From Polyangium fumosum (lineage in GTDB: Bacteria; Myxococcota_A; Polyangia; Polyangiales; Polyangiaceae), in assembly GCF_005144585.1 (NCBI RefSeq), contig NZ_SSMQ01000002.1, positions 186,001 through 250,000 of the forward strand: DNA of 64,000 bases, in the 5' to 3' direction. Shown piece after piece: positions 10,623 to 19,280 of the stretch; position 1 is the first letter of the stretch, and each line of letters starts with the position of its first letter. The translations under genes were made by a program, and so were the position numbers. Under the pieces are notes generated by a model that was not told the origin of the DNA, searched no databases, and worked only from the letters and a program-made list of their open reading frames with translations.

Positions 10623-11562
10623 GGTCCATCTCGCCGAGCACCCGCTCCGCCTGCCCGAGCGCGCGCACGACGACCACGCCCTCCTCCAACGGCGTGCGCG
10701 GCGCGCGGCGCTCCTCCACGCAACGCAGGAAGTGATCGATCTCCACGGCCATCGGCTCGCGCCACGGGACGCGGATCTCCTCGGCCGGCCCTTCGAAGAG
10801 CCCTGCGCTGCTCGCGGGGGAACGGGAGAGAAAAATGCGATCCGGCGCCCGCACGTCGTCGAGCATCGCCACGCAGGACGAGCCCACGACGACGATCCGC
10901 CGCTCCTTCGTCGCATGCACGCGCGAGAGCTCGATCCGCGCGTCAAACCCCGACGCGAGCCGCAAGCCGAGCACGACCGGATCCCCCTCCGGGCCACTCG
11001 TCGCTTCGAGCGCCTCGATGCGGAGCGGTTCGAGCGCGTGCACGATCGAGAGATCATGCGGGCCGAGCGACCAGAGCGCGGGCACCGATCGATCCCCACG
11101 AATGGAGAGGCGCGACGCCGCGAGGTGCCGGATCGTGCCGAGCGCCCCCTCGTGCACCATCGCGACGAGGCGCTCGACCGCCGGATGGTACCGCAAGAGG
11201 TGCCCCACCATCGCCACGCGCCCGAGCGAGGCCGCGCGCAAGGCGCAGCGCTCGGCGTCCGCGGCCGAGAGCGCGAGCGGCTTCTCTACGAGCACGTCGA
11301 GCCCCGCGTCGAGCGCCGTGAGCACGAGCGACGCATGCGAGCGCGGCGGCGTCGCGATCACCACGGCGCGCGCGCCGAGCCCGATCGCCTCCTCCAGGCT
11401 CTCGACGATCGCCGCGGAAGGCGCCTTCACGCGCGCGAGCTCGCGCCGCGCCGCGCTCGTCTCGGCGACCGCGACGAGCTCGGCCCGCGGGCTCTCGCAA
11501 AGCACACGGAGCAGGTTCTCGCCCCACGCGCCGCAGCCGACGAGGGCGACGGGTACGGTCAC
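10588..11562 (-). CDS. Gfo/Idh/MocA family NAD(P)-dependent oxidoreductase
   Basis: The N-terminal Rossmann fold starts at once (VALVGCGAWGENLLRVL, about residues 5-21), and the family Lys motif EKPLA lies at about residues 93-97, followed by the C-terminal alpha/beta domain with the HDL motif (GPHDLSIVH). Members oxidise or reduce sugars, inositols and related compounds; the substrate cannot be read from the sequence. The GTG at 11562 is chosen because GGGAG lies 5 nt before it; an upstream GTG at 11583 sits 8 nt after a TATACG box and is an alternative leaderless start. The gene stands alone, 60 bp after accA in the opposite reading sense of neighbours at its 3' end. Confidence 0.87.
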   Translation of the reverse strand: MTVPVALVGCGAWGENLLRVLCESPRAELVAVAETSAARRELARVKAPSAAIVESLEEAIGLGARAVVIATPPRSHASLVLTALDAGLDVLVEKPLALSAADAERCALRAASLGRVAMVGHLLRYHPAVERLVAMVHEGALGTIRHLAASRLSIRGDRSVPALWSLGPHDLSIVHALEPLRIEALEATSGPEGDPVVLGLRLASGFDARIELSRVHATKERRIVVVGSSCVAMLDDVRAPDRIFLSRSPASSAGLFEGPAEEIRVPWREPMAVEIDHFLRCVEERRAPRTPLEEGVVVVRALGQAERVLGEMDLRPASLRDEAP

Positions 11563-11622
11563 GGCCGCTCCCTGTTGATGCACATCCGCGGCGTATAGCG
11601 CCGGCCCGCCGTGCGGGAAAGG

Positions 11623-12570
11623 TCAGGCGAGGAAAGAGCCGAGCGCGCGGAAGCGACGATACCGATCGTCGACGAGCTCGTCCCCCGAGAGGCCGTCGAG
11701 CGAGGTGAGGTTCGGCCACAAGGCCTCGTCGAGCCGACGCGCCGCTTCGTCGTGGTCCTGGTGCGCGCCGCCCGTCGGCTCTTCCACGACGGCGTCGACC
11801 ACGCCGAGCTGCAAGAGCTCCGGCGCCGTGATCTTGAGCTGCGCCGCGGCCTCGTCCGCGCGCGCGCCGTCGTTCCACAGGATCGCCGCGCACCCCTCGG
11901 GCGAGATGACCGAGTAACAACCGAACTCCATCACGAGCACGCGGTTCGCGACGCCGAGCGCGAGCGCGCCGCCCGACCCGCCTTCGCCGATGATCGTCGC
12001 CAGGATCGGCACGCGCGCCCTCGCCATGGCCGCGAGCGCCGCGCCGATGGCCTCGCTCTGCCCGCGCTCCTCGGCGCCGATGCCGGGATACGCGCCGGGC
12101 GTGTCGATGAACGTGAGCACGGGCAGGCCAAACTTGTCGGCGAGCTCGTACATGCGAATCGCCTTCCGGTAGCCCTCGGGGTGGGGCATGCCGAAGTTGC
12201 GCTTCACGTTCTCCTTCGTGCCGCGGCCCTTCTGGTGGCCGACCACGACGACGCTGCGGCCGTGGTACGACGCGAGCCCCGCGACGATCGCCTGATCCTC
12301 GGCGAAGCGCCGATCTCCTTTGAGCTCAACCCATCCGGTGAAGAGCCGCTTCACGTAGTCGAGCGTGTAGGGCCGGTTCGCGTGCCGAGAGAGCTGGACC
12401 TTCTGAATCGGCGTGAGGTCCGCGAAGATCTCGCGCGCGAGCCGCGACGTCTTCTCTTCGAGGCGCTGAAGCTCGGGTTCGAACCTACGATCGGAGGCGG
12501 CGAGCGCGCGCAGGGCCCTCACCTTCTCGACCAAATCCGCGACCGGCTTCTCGAATGGCAGGACGAACAT
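11623..12570 (-). CDS. accA: Acetyl-CoA carboxylase carboxyltransferase subunit alpha
   Basis: AccA joins AccD to transfer the carboxyl group from biotin to acetyl-CoA, making malonyl-CoA for fatty acid synthesis. The 315-residue protein shows the typical N-terminal helical part (LEEKTSRLAREIFADLTPIQ), the biotin-site loop GHQKGRGTKENVKRNFGMPH, and the oxyanion-hole stretch GEGGSGGALALGVANRV. Length is normal and no zinc finger is expected, as that belongs to AccD. The ATG lies 12 bp after the stop of the FHA-cyclase gene, so the two are probably one transcript. Confidence 0.96.
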   Translation of the reverse strand: MFVLPFEKPVADLVEKVRALRALAASDRRFEPELQRLEEKTSRLAREIFADLTPIQKVQLSRHANRPYTLDYVKRLFTGWVELKGDRRFAEDQAIVAGLASYHGRSVVVVGHQKGRGTKENVKRNFGMPHPEGYRKAIRMYELADKFGLPVLTFIDTPGAYPGIGAEERGQSEAIGAALAAMARARVPILATIIGEGGSGGALALGVANRVLVMEFGCYSVISPEGCAAILWNDGARADEAAAQLKITAPELLQLGVVDAVVEEPTGGAHQDHDEAARRLDEALWPNLTSLDGLSGDELVDDRYRRFRALGSFLA

Positions 12571-12582
12571 GGCAGGCCGAGG

Positions 12583-14580
12583 TCACTCCGAGATCGTCGG
12601 TTCTGCGAGGATGTTCGCAGGGACCTGCACCGACGTCGCCGCCCGGATCACGTTGAACACGCGCAGCGGCTTCTCCTTGCCCTTCACCTTCGCCGACGGC
12701 AGCTCCTCGGTCTCGAAGCGCCCGACGAGCCTGTCGTGCGTCATCTCGCTGACCACGATCTGCCCCGCCAGCGCGACCGAGCAGAGCCGCGCCGAGGTGT
12801 TCGCCGTGTCGCCGATGACCGTGTACGAGAGCGCCTTCGAGCTGCCGATGTAGCCTGCGACGAGCGGGCCCGTGTGAATGCCGATGCCGATCGCGAGCGG
12901 CGCGAGGTCACGCTCGAGGCGCCTCCGATTGAAGTCGCCGAGCACCTCGCCCATCTCGAGCGCGCAATGCACGCTGCGGATCGCGTCGTCGGGGTGGATC
13001 ACGGGCGCGCCCCAGATGGCCATGATCCCGTCGCCCATGAACTTGTCGAGCGTGCCTTCGTACTTGAAGATCGTGTCCACCATGAGCTCGAAGTACTCGT
13101 TCAGCATGTCGACGAGCTCTTCGGGCGGGGTGTTCTCGCTCATCGCGGTGAAGCCGCGGATGTCGCTGTTGAAGACCGTGCATTCGTCGACGCGCTGACC
13201 GCCGAGGCGCACCTCGAGCTGGCCGCTCATCACGCGCTCGGCGATGTTCGGCGAGAGCAGCCGCGAGAAGCGCTCGCGGGCGATGATCTCGTTCTCGATC
13301 TTCTTTCCGAGGATGTTGATCTCGATGAACATCGAGGCCTGGTGGGCCACGGCCACCACGAGCTCGAGGTCCTTCGGCTGGAACTGCGCGAGCGTCTCCG
13401 AGTCGAGCCAGAGCACGCCGAGGACGTCCTGCGTGTTGTTCGGCGCGACGAGCGGCACGACGATGGCCGAGCTGATCCGGTTCAGGATCATGCTCTTGCC
13501 CTTGGAGGCCGCGAAGTCCATGGCCGCGTCGTGCGTGAGGACAGCCGCGCGCTCCTTGACCACGTGGTTCAAGATCGTCGACGAGACGCTGATCGGCGCC
13601 GTGGTCCCGTCGCGCCGCTGCGAGGCGCGCGGCATGAGCTCGCCGTTGTTGTCGTCGCGGAGGAACATCACCCCGCGGTCGGCCTTGATGAACTTGATGA
13701 TGCTCGCGAGGATCTTGTCGAGCAGCTTCGACGTGTCGCGCTCGGAGGCGATGTCGCGCGCGAGCTCGTGCGAGAGGCGCAGCCGCTCGTAGTCGGCGCG
13801 GAGCTGGTTGAGATCGTTCGCGAGGCGGTCGAAGGGCAAGAACCCCTTTTCGACCGCGGCGATCTGCGTGCCGATCTGGCGCGCTTGATCGTTCAGATCG
13901 ATGCGCGTGCCCTGCGCGACGTACGAGTGCGGGCCCGTGATGAACGTGTGCGCGCCCGAGCCCTTCCCCATCATCGTCATGTTGGGGTTCGCGCCCGGAA
14001 TGCCGAGCGCCGGGTTCGGCGCGGGGAGCCCAGGCGCCTGCGGACGCGGCGGCAAGTTCGGCGCGGCCGGACCGGCTTGCGGCGGCGGGCGCGGCGGCAT
14101 CGGCGGCGGCGCGAAGGCGCCCTGCGGCGGTCGGTTCGCCTGCGCGGCCGTGGGCAACGCGGGAAGGACGTGCGCGGACTGCGCGAGCGGGGACGGCGCG
14201 ACGGGCGCAGGCTGCGGCGTCGCGGCCCACGCTTGCGGTTGCTGCTGCGGCGGCGCCACGGGCGGCGGCCCCCCGGCCGTGCCTGCGATCGGCGACGGCG
14301 TGTCATCGAAGCGGCCACGCGTCGATCCGAGGGCGATCTCGTCGCCGTGCTTCAGCGGAGCCTCGCCGCGGACACGCTCGTTGTTGACGAACGTCCCGTT
14401 CAGGCTGCCGAGATCACGCAGGTAAAACTGCGCTCCGCGGAGCTCGATGATGCAGTGCTCCTTGGAGACGATCTTGTCGAGCAACTGGATCGAGTTGTTG
14501 GGGTGGCGCCCCAACGAGTTCACGGGCCGCAGCTCGATGGCCTGCTGCCCTTCGGCGGTCTGCAGGATCAGTCGAGCCAT
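12583..14580 (-). CDS. FHA-GAF class III adenylate cyclase
   Basis: A 665-residue cytoplasmic signalling enzyme. An FHA phosphothreonine-binding domain fills residues 1-95 (GRHPNNSIQLLD, SKEHC, SLNGTFVNN), followed by a Pro/Ala/Gln-rich linker (100-200), a GAF domain (about 270-420) and a class III nucleotide cyclase domain (about 460-640). The catalytic set looks complete: metal ligands Asp473 (NSDIRGFT) and Asp517 (FMGDG), the base-recognition Lys513 and Asp591, and transition-state Asn594 and Arg598 (GDTANTSARL), which fits adenylate rather than guanylate cyclase. FHA suggests control by a Ser/Thr kinase, of which three are encoded in this window. It precedes accA by 12 bp. A TACACT box lies near 14668-14673 upstream. 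Confidence 0.92.
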   Translation of the reverse strand: MARLILQTAEGQQAIELRPVNSLGRHPNNSIQLLDKIVSKEHCIIELRGAQFYLRDLGSLNGTFVNNERVRGEAPLKHGDEIALGSTRGRFDDTPSPIAGTAGGPPPVAPPQQQPQAWAATPQPAPVAPSPLAQSAHVLPALPTAAQANRPPQGAFAPPPMPPRPPPQAGPAAPNLPPRPQAPGLPAPNPALGIPGANPNMTMMGKGSGAHTFITGPHSYVAQGTRIDLNDQARQIGTQIAAVEKGFLPFDRLANDLNQLRADYERLRLSHELARDIASERDTSKLLDKILASIIKFIKADRGVMFLRDDNNGELMPRASQRRDGTTAPISVSSTILNHVVKERAAVLTHDAAMDFAASKGKSMILNRISSAIVVPLVAPNNTQDVLGVLWLDSETLAQFQPKDLELVVAVAHQASMFIEINILGKKIENEIIARERFSRLLSPNIAERVMSGQLEVRLGGQRVDECTVFNSDIRGFTAMSENTPPEELVDMLNEYFELMVDTIFKYEGTLDKFMGDGIMAIWGAPVIHPDDAIRSVHCALEMGEVLGDFNRRRLERDLAPLAIGIGIHTGPLVAGYIGSSKALSYTVIGDTANTSARLCSVALAGQIVVSEMTHDRLVGRFETEELPSAKVKGKEKPLRVFNVIRAATSVQVPANILAEPTISE

Positions 14581-14755
14581 CAGGTGAGCCGTTGCGCTTG
14601 CATTCCGAGAACCACGGGAGGCCCTGCCCGCACGAATGCAGACGGCCGCCGAACCGGTACGCGCAGAAGTGTATTCCTTCTCGTGGAATTAAGCGAGAGG
14701 TTCGACGCGCCGATCCTCCTTCCCTCGGCGCGGCCCCCAGGCTAGGCCCGAAACC

Positions 14756-16267
14756 ATGGCCGCCGACCTTCTGCTCGCGATCGATCAAGGGACGACCGGG
14801 ACGACCGCCCTCGTGCTCGACACAGCAGGGACGACCCGCGGGCGCGCGACGCGCGAGTTCCCCCAGCACTTCCCGCGCCCCGGCCTCGTCGAGCACGAAC
14901 CCGAAGACATCTGGCAAAGCGTGCTCGAATCGGTCGAGGCCGCGCTCGGCTCGGCCGGCGTCAAAGGCGATCGCATCGCGGCCGTGGGTATCACGAACCA
15001 ACGCGAGACCACGCTCGTCTGGCAGCGCGCCACCGGCAAGCCGATCCACCGCGCGATCGTCTGGCAAGACCGACGCACCGCAGACGCCTGCGCGCGTTTG
15101 CGCGAAGACGGCCACGAGCCCGCCGTGAAACGCACGACCGGCCTCGTGCTCGATCCGTACTTCAGCGGCACGAAGCTCACGTGGCTGCTCGACAACGTCG
15201 ACGGCGCCCGCGCGCGCGCCGAGCGGGGCGAGCTCGCGTTCGGCACCGTCGACAGCTACCTCGTCTGGCGCCTGTCCGGCGGCGCGATGGGCGGCTCGCC
15301 CGTGCACGCGACCGACGTGACGAACGCCTCGCGCACGCTGCTCATGAGCCTCGCGACGCTCGATTGGGACGACGCGATGCTCGAGCTCTTCCGCGCCCCA
15401 CGCTCGGTGCTCCCGAAGATCGTCGACTCGGCCGGGCTCATCGCGAAGACGCTCGGCTTTCCGCACCTGCCCGACGGCGTGCCGATCACGGGCATCGCGG
15501 GCGATCAACAAGCCGCGCTCTTCGGCCAGGCCTGCTTCGATACGGGCGACGCGAAATGCACGTACGGCACGGGCGCCTTCGTCCTCGTCAACATCGGCGC
15601 GCAGCCGATCGCGAGCCGCTTCGGGCTGCTGACGACGGTGGGCTGGAAGGTCGGCAGCGAGGTCGTCTTCGCCCTCGAAGGCAGCGCGTTCATCGCAGGC
15701 GCGGCCGTGCAGTGGCTCCGCGACGGCCTCGGCATCATCCGCAGCGCGGCCGAGATCGAGCCGCTCGCCGCGAGCGTGCCGTCGAGCGAGGGCGTGACGT
15801 TCGTGCCCGCGCTCTCGGGCCTCGGCGCGCCGTACTGGGACCCGGACGCGCGCGGCCTCATCCACGGCATCACGCGCGGCACGACGAAGGCGCACCTCGC
15901 GCGCGCCACGCTCGAAGGCATCGCGCTCGAAGTGACGGACCTGCTCCGCGCCATGTGCGACGACCTCGGCAAGCCCCTCGGTCGCATGCGCGTCGACGGC
16001 GGCGCCGCGAACAACGATCTGCTCATGCAATACCAGGCCGACACCGCGGCCCTCACGATCGAGCGCCCGATCGAGCTCGAATCGACCGCCCGGGGCGCCG
16101 CCATGCTCGCCGGCGTCGGCGCCGGCCTCTTCCGCAGCATGCGGGACGCCGCCCGCATGTCCCGGGTCGAGCGGACGTTCGAGGTCGGAATGCCCCCGGA
16201 GGAACAAAAAGCCCACCTCGCCCGCTGGGCCGACGCCGTCGCTCGCGCCCGGTCGTCGCGCGCTTGA
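14756..16267 (+). CDS. glpK: Glycerol kinase
   Basis: Phosphorylates glycerol to glycerol-3-phosphate with ATP. The 503-residue FGGY-family protein has the N-terminal phosphate motif DQGTTGTTALVLD, the glycerol-site segments GITNQRETT and IVWQDRRT, the signature DPYFSGTKLTWLLD, and the C-terminal ATP-site motif MRVDGGAANND, all in the usual order and spacing. There is no glpF or glpD beside it, so it seems to be a stand-alone gene. No clear ribosome binding site precedes the ATG; TAGGCC lies 7 nt upstream of it, similar to other leaderless-looking starts in this window. Confidence 0.96.
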   Translation: MAADLLLAIDQGTTGTTALVLDTAGTTRGRATREFPQHFPRPGLVEHEPEDIWQSVLESVEAALGSAGVKGDRIAAVGITNQRETTLVWQRATGKPIHRAIVWQDRRTADACARLREDGHEPAVKRTTGLVLDPYFSGTKLTWLLDNVDGARARAERGELAFGTVDSYLVWRLSGGAMGGSPVHATDVTNASRTLLMSLATLDWDDAMLELFRAPRSVLPKIVDSAGLIAKTLGFPHLPDGVPITGIAGDQQAALFGQACFDTGDAKCTYGTGAFVLVNIGAQPIASRFGLLTTVGWKVGSEVVFALEGSAFIAGAAVQWLRDGLGIIRSAAEIEPLAASVPSSEGVTFVPALSGLGAPYWDPDARGLIHGITRGTTKAHLARATLEGIALEVTDLLRAMCDDLGKPLGRMRVDGGAANNDLLMQYQADTAALTIERPIELESTARGAAMLAGVGAGLFRSMRDAARMSRVERTFEVGMPPEEQKAHLARWADAVARARSSRA

Positions 16268-16626
16268 AGCGCGGGATCCGCCGCCCGGGACAGATGAACT
16301 CCGGCCAGACAAGCTCGGCCGCTCGCTGGACGAGCATTTCCGGCGCGAACCTGCTACTTCGCTGTTTTCGGATGCCAGACGTGGGACGCTTGGCAAGCCG
16401 GCACACCCGACGCCTTGGACGAATCTGTCGCGGCGGCGCCCATCGCACGGAGATGGCCGAGCTTCCGGCCTGGGGAACAGGCACTATGTTGCGAGAGTTC
16501 ACCCCAAAGCGACCTCACAGAGCGTAAAATTCTATGTCAACGGAGAGCTCCCGTTCTCACTTGGTTCCCCTGCAGAGGCCCGGCCGGCCCGCCACACGTC
16601 GGGTCGTGTCGCTCGATGAGGAGGAA
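16268..16626. other. Gap between glpK and UPF0158 gene, no feature seen
   Basis: No open frame with coding character, tRNA or strong hairpin is visible. TAAAAT at 16525-16530 sits 3 nt before an alternative ATG (16534), too close for a normal promoter; TATGTT near 16486-16491 is another weak candidate. Confidence 0.5.
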
Positions 16627-17436
16627 ATGCCGAAGCCTGAAAATCCTTCCACCTCGGGGGTGGTCTACCGGGACATCCCGATCGATTGGGAGGCGCTGGA
16701 GGACGCGTTCGAGAACAACGCGCCCGAGGTCCACTCTTACCTTCACCTCGTGACGGGTGATGTCCTGCGCGTCGTCGACGGAGTCGCGGACCCGCAGATG
16801 CACGCGCGCATCGCGGCCGATCCGAACTACCTCCGCATCGATCCCGTGAGCTCTCGCGAGCAGTACCGCTGGATGGAGCGCTTCATCCCGATGGTGGAGG
16901 ACCCGGAGCTGCAGGGAAAGCTGACGCAAGCGATCGACGGGAAGGGCGCCTTCCGCCGCTTCAAGGACGTGCTGATGAGCTACGGCCCGGAGCGCGAGCG
17001 CTGGTTCTCGTTCCGCAGCGAGCGGCTCCGCATCTTCATGGAAGCGTGGCTGAACGCGCACGCGCTGAACCCGATCGCGCGTCCCGTGTGGGTGCCCGAG
17101 CAGCCGCCTTCGCGCACGGGCGCAGAAGGCCAACCTGCGGACGCCCCCGTCGCCCCGCCCGCCCCGAGCACGCGCGAGCTCCGCGAAGAACCGCCGCGCG
17201 AGCTGCGCCGTGGCAAGAGCGTGGAGACGCTGCGCAAGAACCTACGCGACATCGCCGACGCGCTCGGCCCGCGCGACCTCGACACGCTCACGGCCTTCGC
17301 AGAGTTCCTGAAGGCACGCCGCGCCGCGCGCTCGTTCGCCCATCACTACGAGGGCAGCCACACGCACACCGAGGAGGAGCCCGCTCCCGCCTCGCAAGAG
17401 ATCGTCGGCGGCGAAGCGCGCTCCGCTTCGTCCTGA
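16627..17436 (+). CDS. UPF0158 family protein with C-terminal extension
   Basis: Residues 14-145 match UPF0158: DIPIDWEALEDAFENN, YLHLVTGDVLRVVDG, then the conserved SREQYRWMERFI and GKGAFRRFKDVL followed by a Trp-Phe pair. The function of this family is not known. The usual protein is about 130-160 residues; here a Pro/Ala/Arg-rich stretch and a further helical region (about 205-245, SVETLRKNLRDIADALGPRD) extend it to 269. The ATG at 16627 is preceded by GAGGAGGAA, a strong ribosome binding site; an upstream in-frame ATG at 16534 would add 31 poorly conserved residues. The stop codon is part of a palindrome shared with the convergent gene. Confidence 0.82.
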   Translation: MPKPENPSTSGVVYRDIPIDWEALEDAFENNAPEVHSYLHLVTGDVLRVVDGVADPQMHARIAADPNYLRIDPVSSREQYRWMERFIPMVEDPELQGKLTQAIDGKGAFRRFKDVLMSYGPERERWFSFRSERLRIFMEAWLNAHALNPIARPVWVPEQPPSRTGAEGQPADAPVAPPAPSTRELREEPPRELRRGKSVETLRKNLRDIADALGPRDLDTLTAFAEFLKARRAARSFAHHYEGSHTHTEEEPAPASQEIVGGEARSASS

Positions 17437-17447
17437 CGCGCGCGTCA
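17434..17447. other. 14-bp perfect palindrome formed by two convergent stop codons
   Basis: TGACGCGCGCGTCA contains the stop of the UPF0158 gene on the plus strand and the stop of the SurA-like gene on the minus strand. It could form a small hairpin but lacks a T tract. Confidence 0.6.
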
Positions 17448-18122
17448 GCGCGAGCGAACGATCGTGACCGTCACGCGCGAGCGCGCGGTCTGGAAGTAAC
17501 TCGCGATCGCCTCGCCGAGCCGCTGCGCCACGACCCACCGACCGAGCGCGACCGAGACCTGTTCGTACGGACGGCCCGTGAACGGCGTCGTGCCCGTGCG
17601 CAAGAGCGCGCGGAGCTCCGGGTCACTCGGCGCGAGCATCGGCGCGACCATGCGGTCGAGGTAGAGGCTCGCGCGGGCGTGGCGGCGCAGGAGCGCGTCG
17701 ATCTCGTCCGAGCCGATCCCCTCGGCCTTGGCCGCGGCGATGAGCTTGTCGCGCCCCTTCACGCGTTGCTCGAGCACCGCGCGCGCGGACTCGGCGCGGC
17801 TCGCGATCTCGGTCGCGTCGGGCGCAGGCAGGACGGGCAAGCTCGCGAGGAGCGTCTCGGCGATGTGGCGATCGAGCGCCGCGCGGACGTGGCGATCCGT
17901 GAACGGCGCGGGCTCCGGATCCGGATCGGCCATCGCCTCGATGCGCGCTTCGAACGCGAGCTCGCGCTCGTAGACGAACTGCGGACGCACGACGCCGCCC
18001 GTCTCGGGCGCATGCCAGCGGACGACCACGCGATCGAGGAGCGCAGGCTTCGCCTCAGCCTGTGCGCCGGCGGGCGCAGCGAACGCGAGCGCGGCGAGGA
18101 CGAGAAGGACGGCCGGGCGCAT
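17445..18122 (-). CDS. Secreted hypothetical protein, weakly SurA-like
   Basis: A 225-residue protein with a clean signal peptide (VLLVLAALAFAAPAGAQA). The mature part begins with a beta-rich stretch (LLDRVVVRW) and is then mainly helical with many charged residues (RHIAETLLASLPVL, RARASLYLDRMV). This pattern resembles the N-terminal chaperone part of SurA/PpiC-type periplasmic proteins, but no parvulin catalytic domain is present, so I leave it as a hypothetical periplasmic protein. The gene has a near-consensus -10 box (TATAGT) 11 nt before its ATG and no ribosome binding site. It is divergent from the BMP-type binding protein gene, with 74 bp between starts. Confidence 0.72.
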   Translation of the reverse strand: MRPAVLLVLAALAFAAPAGAQAEAKPALLDRVVVRWHAPETGGVVRPQFVYERELAFEARIEAMADPDPEPAPFTDRHVRAALDRHIAETLLASLPVLPAPDATEIASRAESARAVLEQRVKGRDKLIAAAKAEGIGSDEIDALLRRHARASLYLDRMVAPMLAPSDPELRALLRTGTTPFTGRPYEQVSVALGRWVVAQRLGEAIASYFQTARSRVTVTIVRSR

Positions 18123-18133
18123 CGAGGGTACGG

Positions 18134-18139
18134 ACTATA
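18134..18139 (-). promoter_or_regulatory. Putative -10 box TATAGT, leaderless-type
   Basis: TATAGT lies 11 nt before the ATG of the secreted SurA-like gene, which has no ribosome binding site. No clear -35 hexamer is present at 17 nt. Confidence 0.42.
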
Positions 18140-18184
18140 CCGCGGCCACGCCGCTCCGCCGCTCCATCGAACGAGCGTCTGCGC

Positions 18185-18190
18185 TAGCCT
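18185..18190 (+). promoter_or_regulatory. Putative -10 box TAGCCT, leaderless-type
   Basis: TAGCCT ends 6 nt before the ATG of the BMP-type binding protein; no Shine-Dalgarno sequence intervenes. Confidence 0.38.
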
Positions 18191-18196
18191 CGTTCC

Positions 18197-19246
18197 ATGG
18201 CCGAAAGGAGCCCCCCTGCCGGATCTCGGCTGACCGTGGTCACGCTCGTCGTGTCGCTCGCGGCGGCTGCGTCGACGCTCCTCCCGGCACGCGCGGAGGA
18301 GCCGCGTCCGGAGGGCCCGCACGCGAACGTGCGCGTGGGCCTCGTGTTCGACGTCGGCGGACGCGGCGACAAGAGCTTCAACGACGCGGCGTACGAGGGG
18401 CTGTCACGCGCGTCGCGCGAGCTCGGCGTGACGACGGAGGTGCTCGAGCCGAGCGGCGCGGAGGATCGCGAGGCGGCGATGCGCCTCTTCGCGGCGCGCG
18501 GCTTCGACCTCGTGATCGGCGTGGGGTTCATCTTCTCGACCGACGTGAACGTGGTGGCGCGTGATTTCCCGAGCACGCGCTTCGCCTGCATCGACTACGC
18601 GCCGCCGATGGAAGGCGTGATGCCGCCGAACGTGACGGGGCTCCGTTTCCGCGAAGAGGAAGGTTCGTTCCTCGTCGGCGCGGTCGCGGGGCTCATGTCG
18701 AAGACGGGCCACGTGGGGTTCGTCGGCGGCATGGACATTCCGCTCATCCGCAAGTTCGAGGCGGGCTACCGCGCAGGCGTGCACGAGGTTTGTCCGCGCT
18801 GCGAGGTGCACGCGGCCTTCGCGGGCACGACCCCCGAGGCGTTCCGCGATCCGGTGAAGGGCAAGGCGCTCGCGAACAGCGAGATCGCCGCGGGCGCGGA
18901 CATCGTCTACCACGCGGCGGGGACGACGGGGCACGGCGTCTTCGAGGCGTCGCGCGACATGGGCGTGAAGGCGATCGGCGTCGACGCCGATCAGCACGAC
19001 GAGATGCCCGGCACCGTGCTGACGAGCATGATCAAGCGCGGCGACGTCGCCGTCTTCGACACGATCCACGACGTGGCCGAGGGCCGCTTCCAGGCCGGGC
19101 TGCGCACGTTCGGCCTCGCCGAGGGCGCCGTCGGGTACGTCGACGAAGGGCCCCACGCCGCGGGCATCCCCGAGGACACGAAGCAGAAGGTCGAGGCGCT
19201 CGCGCAGCGCGTGATCCGCGGGGAGATCAAGATCCCCGAGCGCTAG
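18197..19246 (+). CDS. BMP/Med family ABC-type substrate-binding protein
   Basis: A periplasmic binding protein of the BmpA/PnrA/Med family, whose known members bind purine nucleosides or act in autoinducer responses. After a signal peptide (residues 15-34, no lipobox Cys) come the family motifs GLVFDVGGRGDKSFND (ligand-loop Asp and Phe), IGVGFIFSTDV, EEGSFLVGAVAG, GFVGGMD and IGVDADQHDE. Length (349) is normal. No permease or ATPase gene is adjacent, so the transporter, if any, is elsewhere. TAGCCT lies 6 nt before the ATG with no Shine-Dalgarno sequence. Confidence 0.9.
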   Translation: MAERSPPAGSRLTVVTLVVSLAAAASTLLPARAEEPRPEGPHANVRVGLVFDVGGRGDKSFNDAAYEGLSRASRELGVTTEVLEPSGAEDREAAMRLFAARGFDLVIGVGFIFSTDVNVVARDFPSTRFACIDYAPPMEGVMPPNVTGLRFREEEGSFLVGAVAGLMSKTGHVGFVGGMDIPLIRKFEAGYRAGVHEVCPRCEVHAAFAGTTPEAFRDPVKGKALANSEIAAGADIVYHAAGTTGHGVFEASRDMGVKAIGVDADQHDEMPGTVLTSMIKRGDVAVFDTIHDVAEGRFQAGLRTFGLAEGAVGYVDEGPHAAGIPEDTKQKVEALAQRVIRGEIKIPER

Positions 19247-19280
19247 AGCAGCGAGCCCTTCGCTCCCTCGGGACGACCCC

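Noticed and set aside
11611-14745. A 1044-codon plus-strand frame opposite accA and the cyclase
   Set aside because: It has Arg/Asp/Glu-rich low-complexity composition and full overlap with two well-recognised genes on the minus strand.
14581-14755. GGTTCGA-like string suggesting a tRNA T-arm
   Set aside because: No acceptor, D or anticodon stem can be drawn around it.
16525-16534. TAAAAT as a -10 element for the UPF0158 gene
   Set aside because: It is only 3 nt from the ATG at 16534, so transcription would start inside the codon region; the ribosome-binding-site-supported ATG at 16627 is preferred.
19250-19264. Hairpin AGCGA-gccct-TCGCT between the BMP-type and YbbR genes
   Set aside because: A 5-bp stem without a T tract is too weak to call as a terminator.
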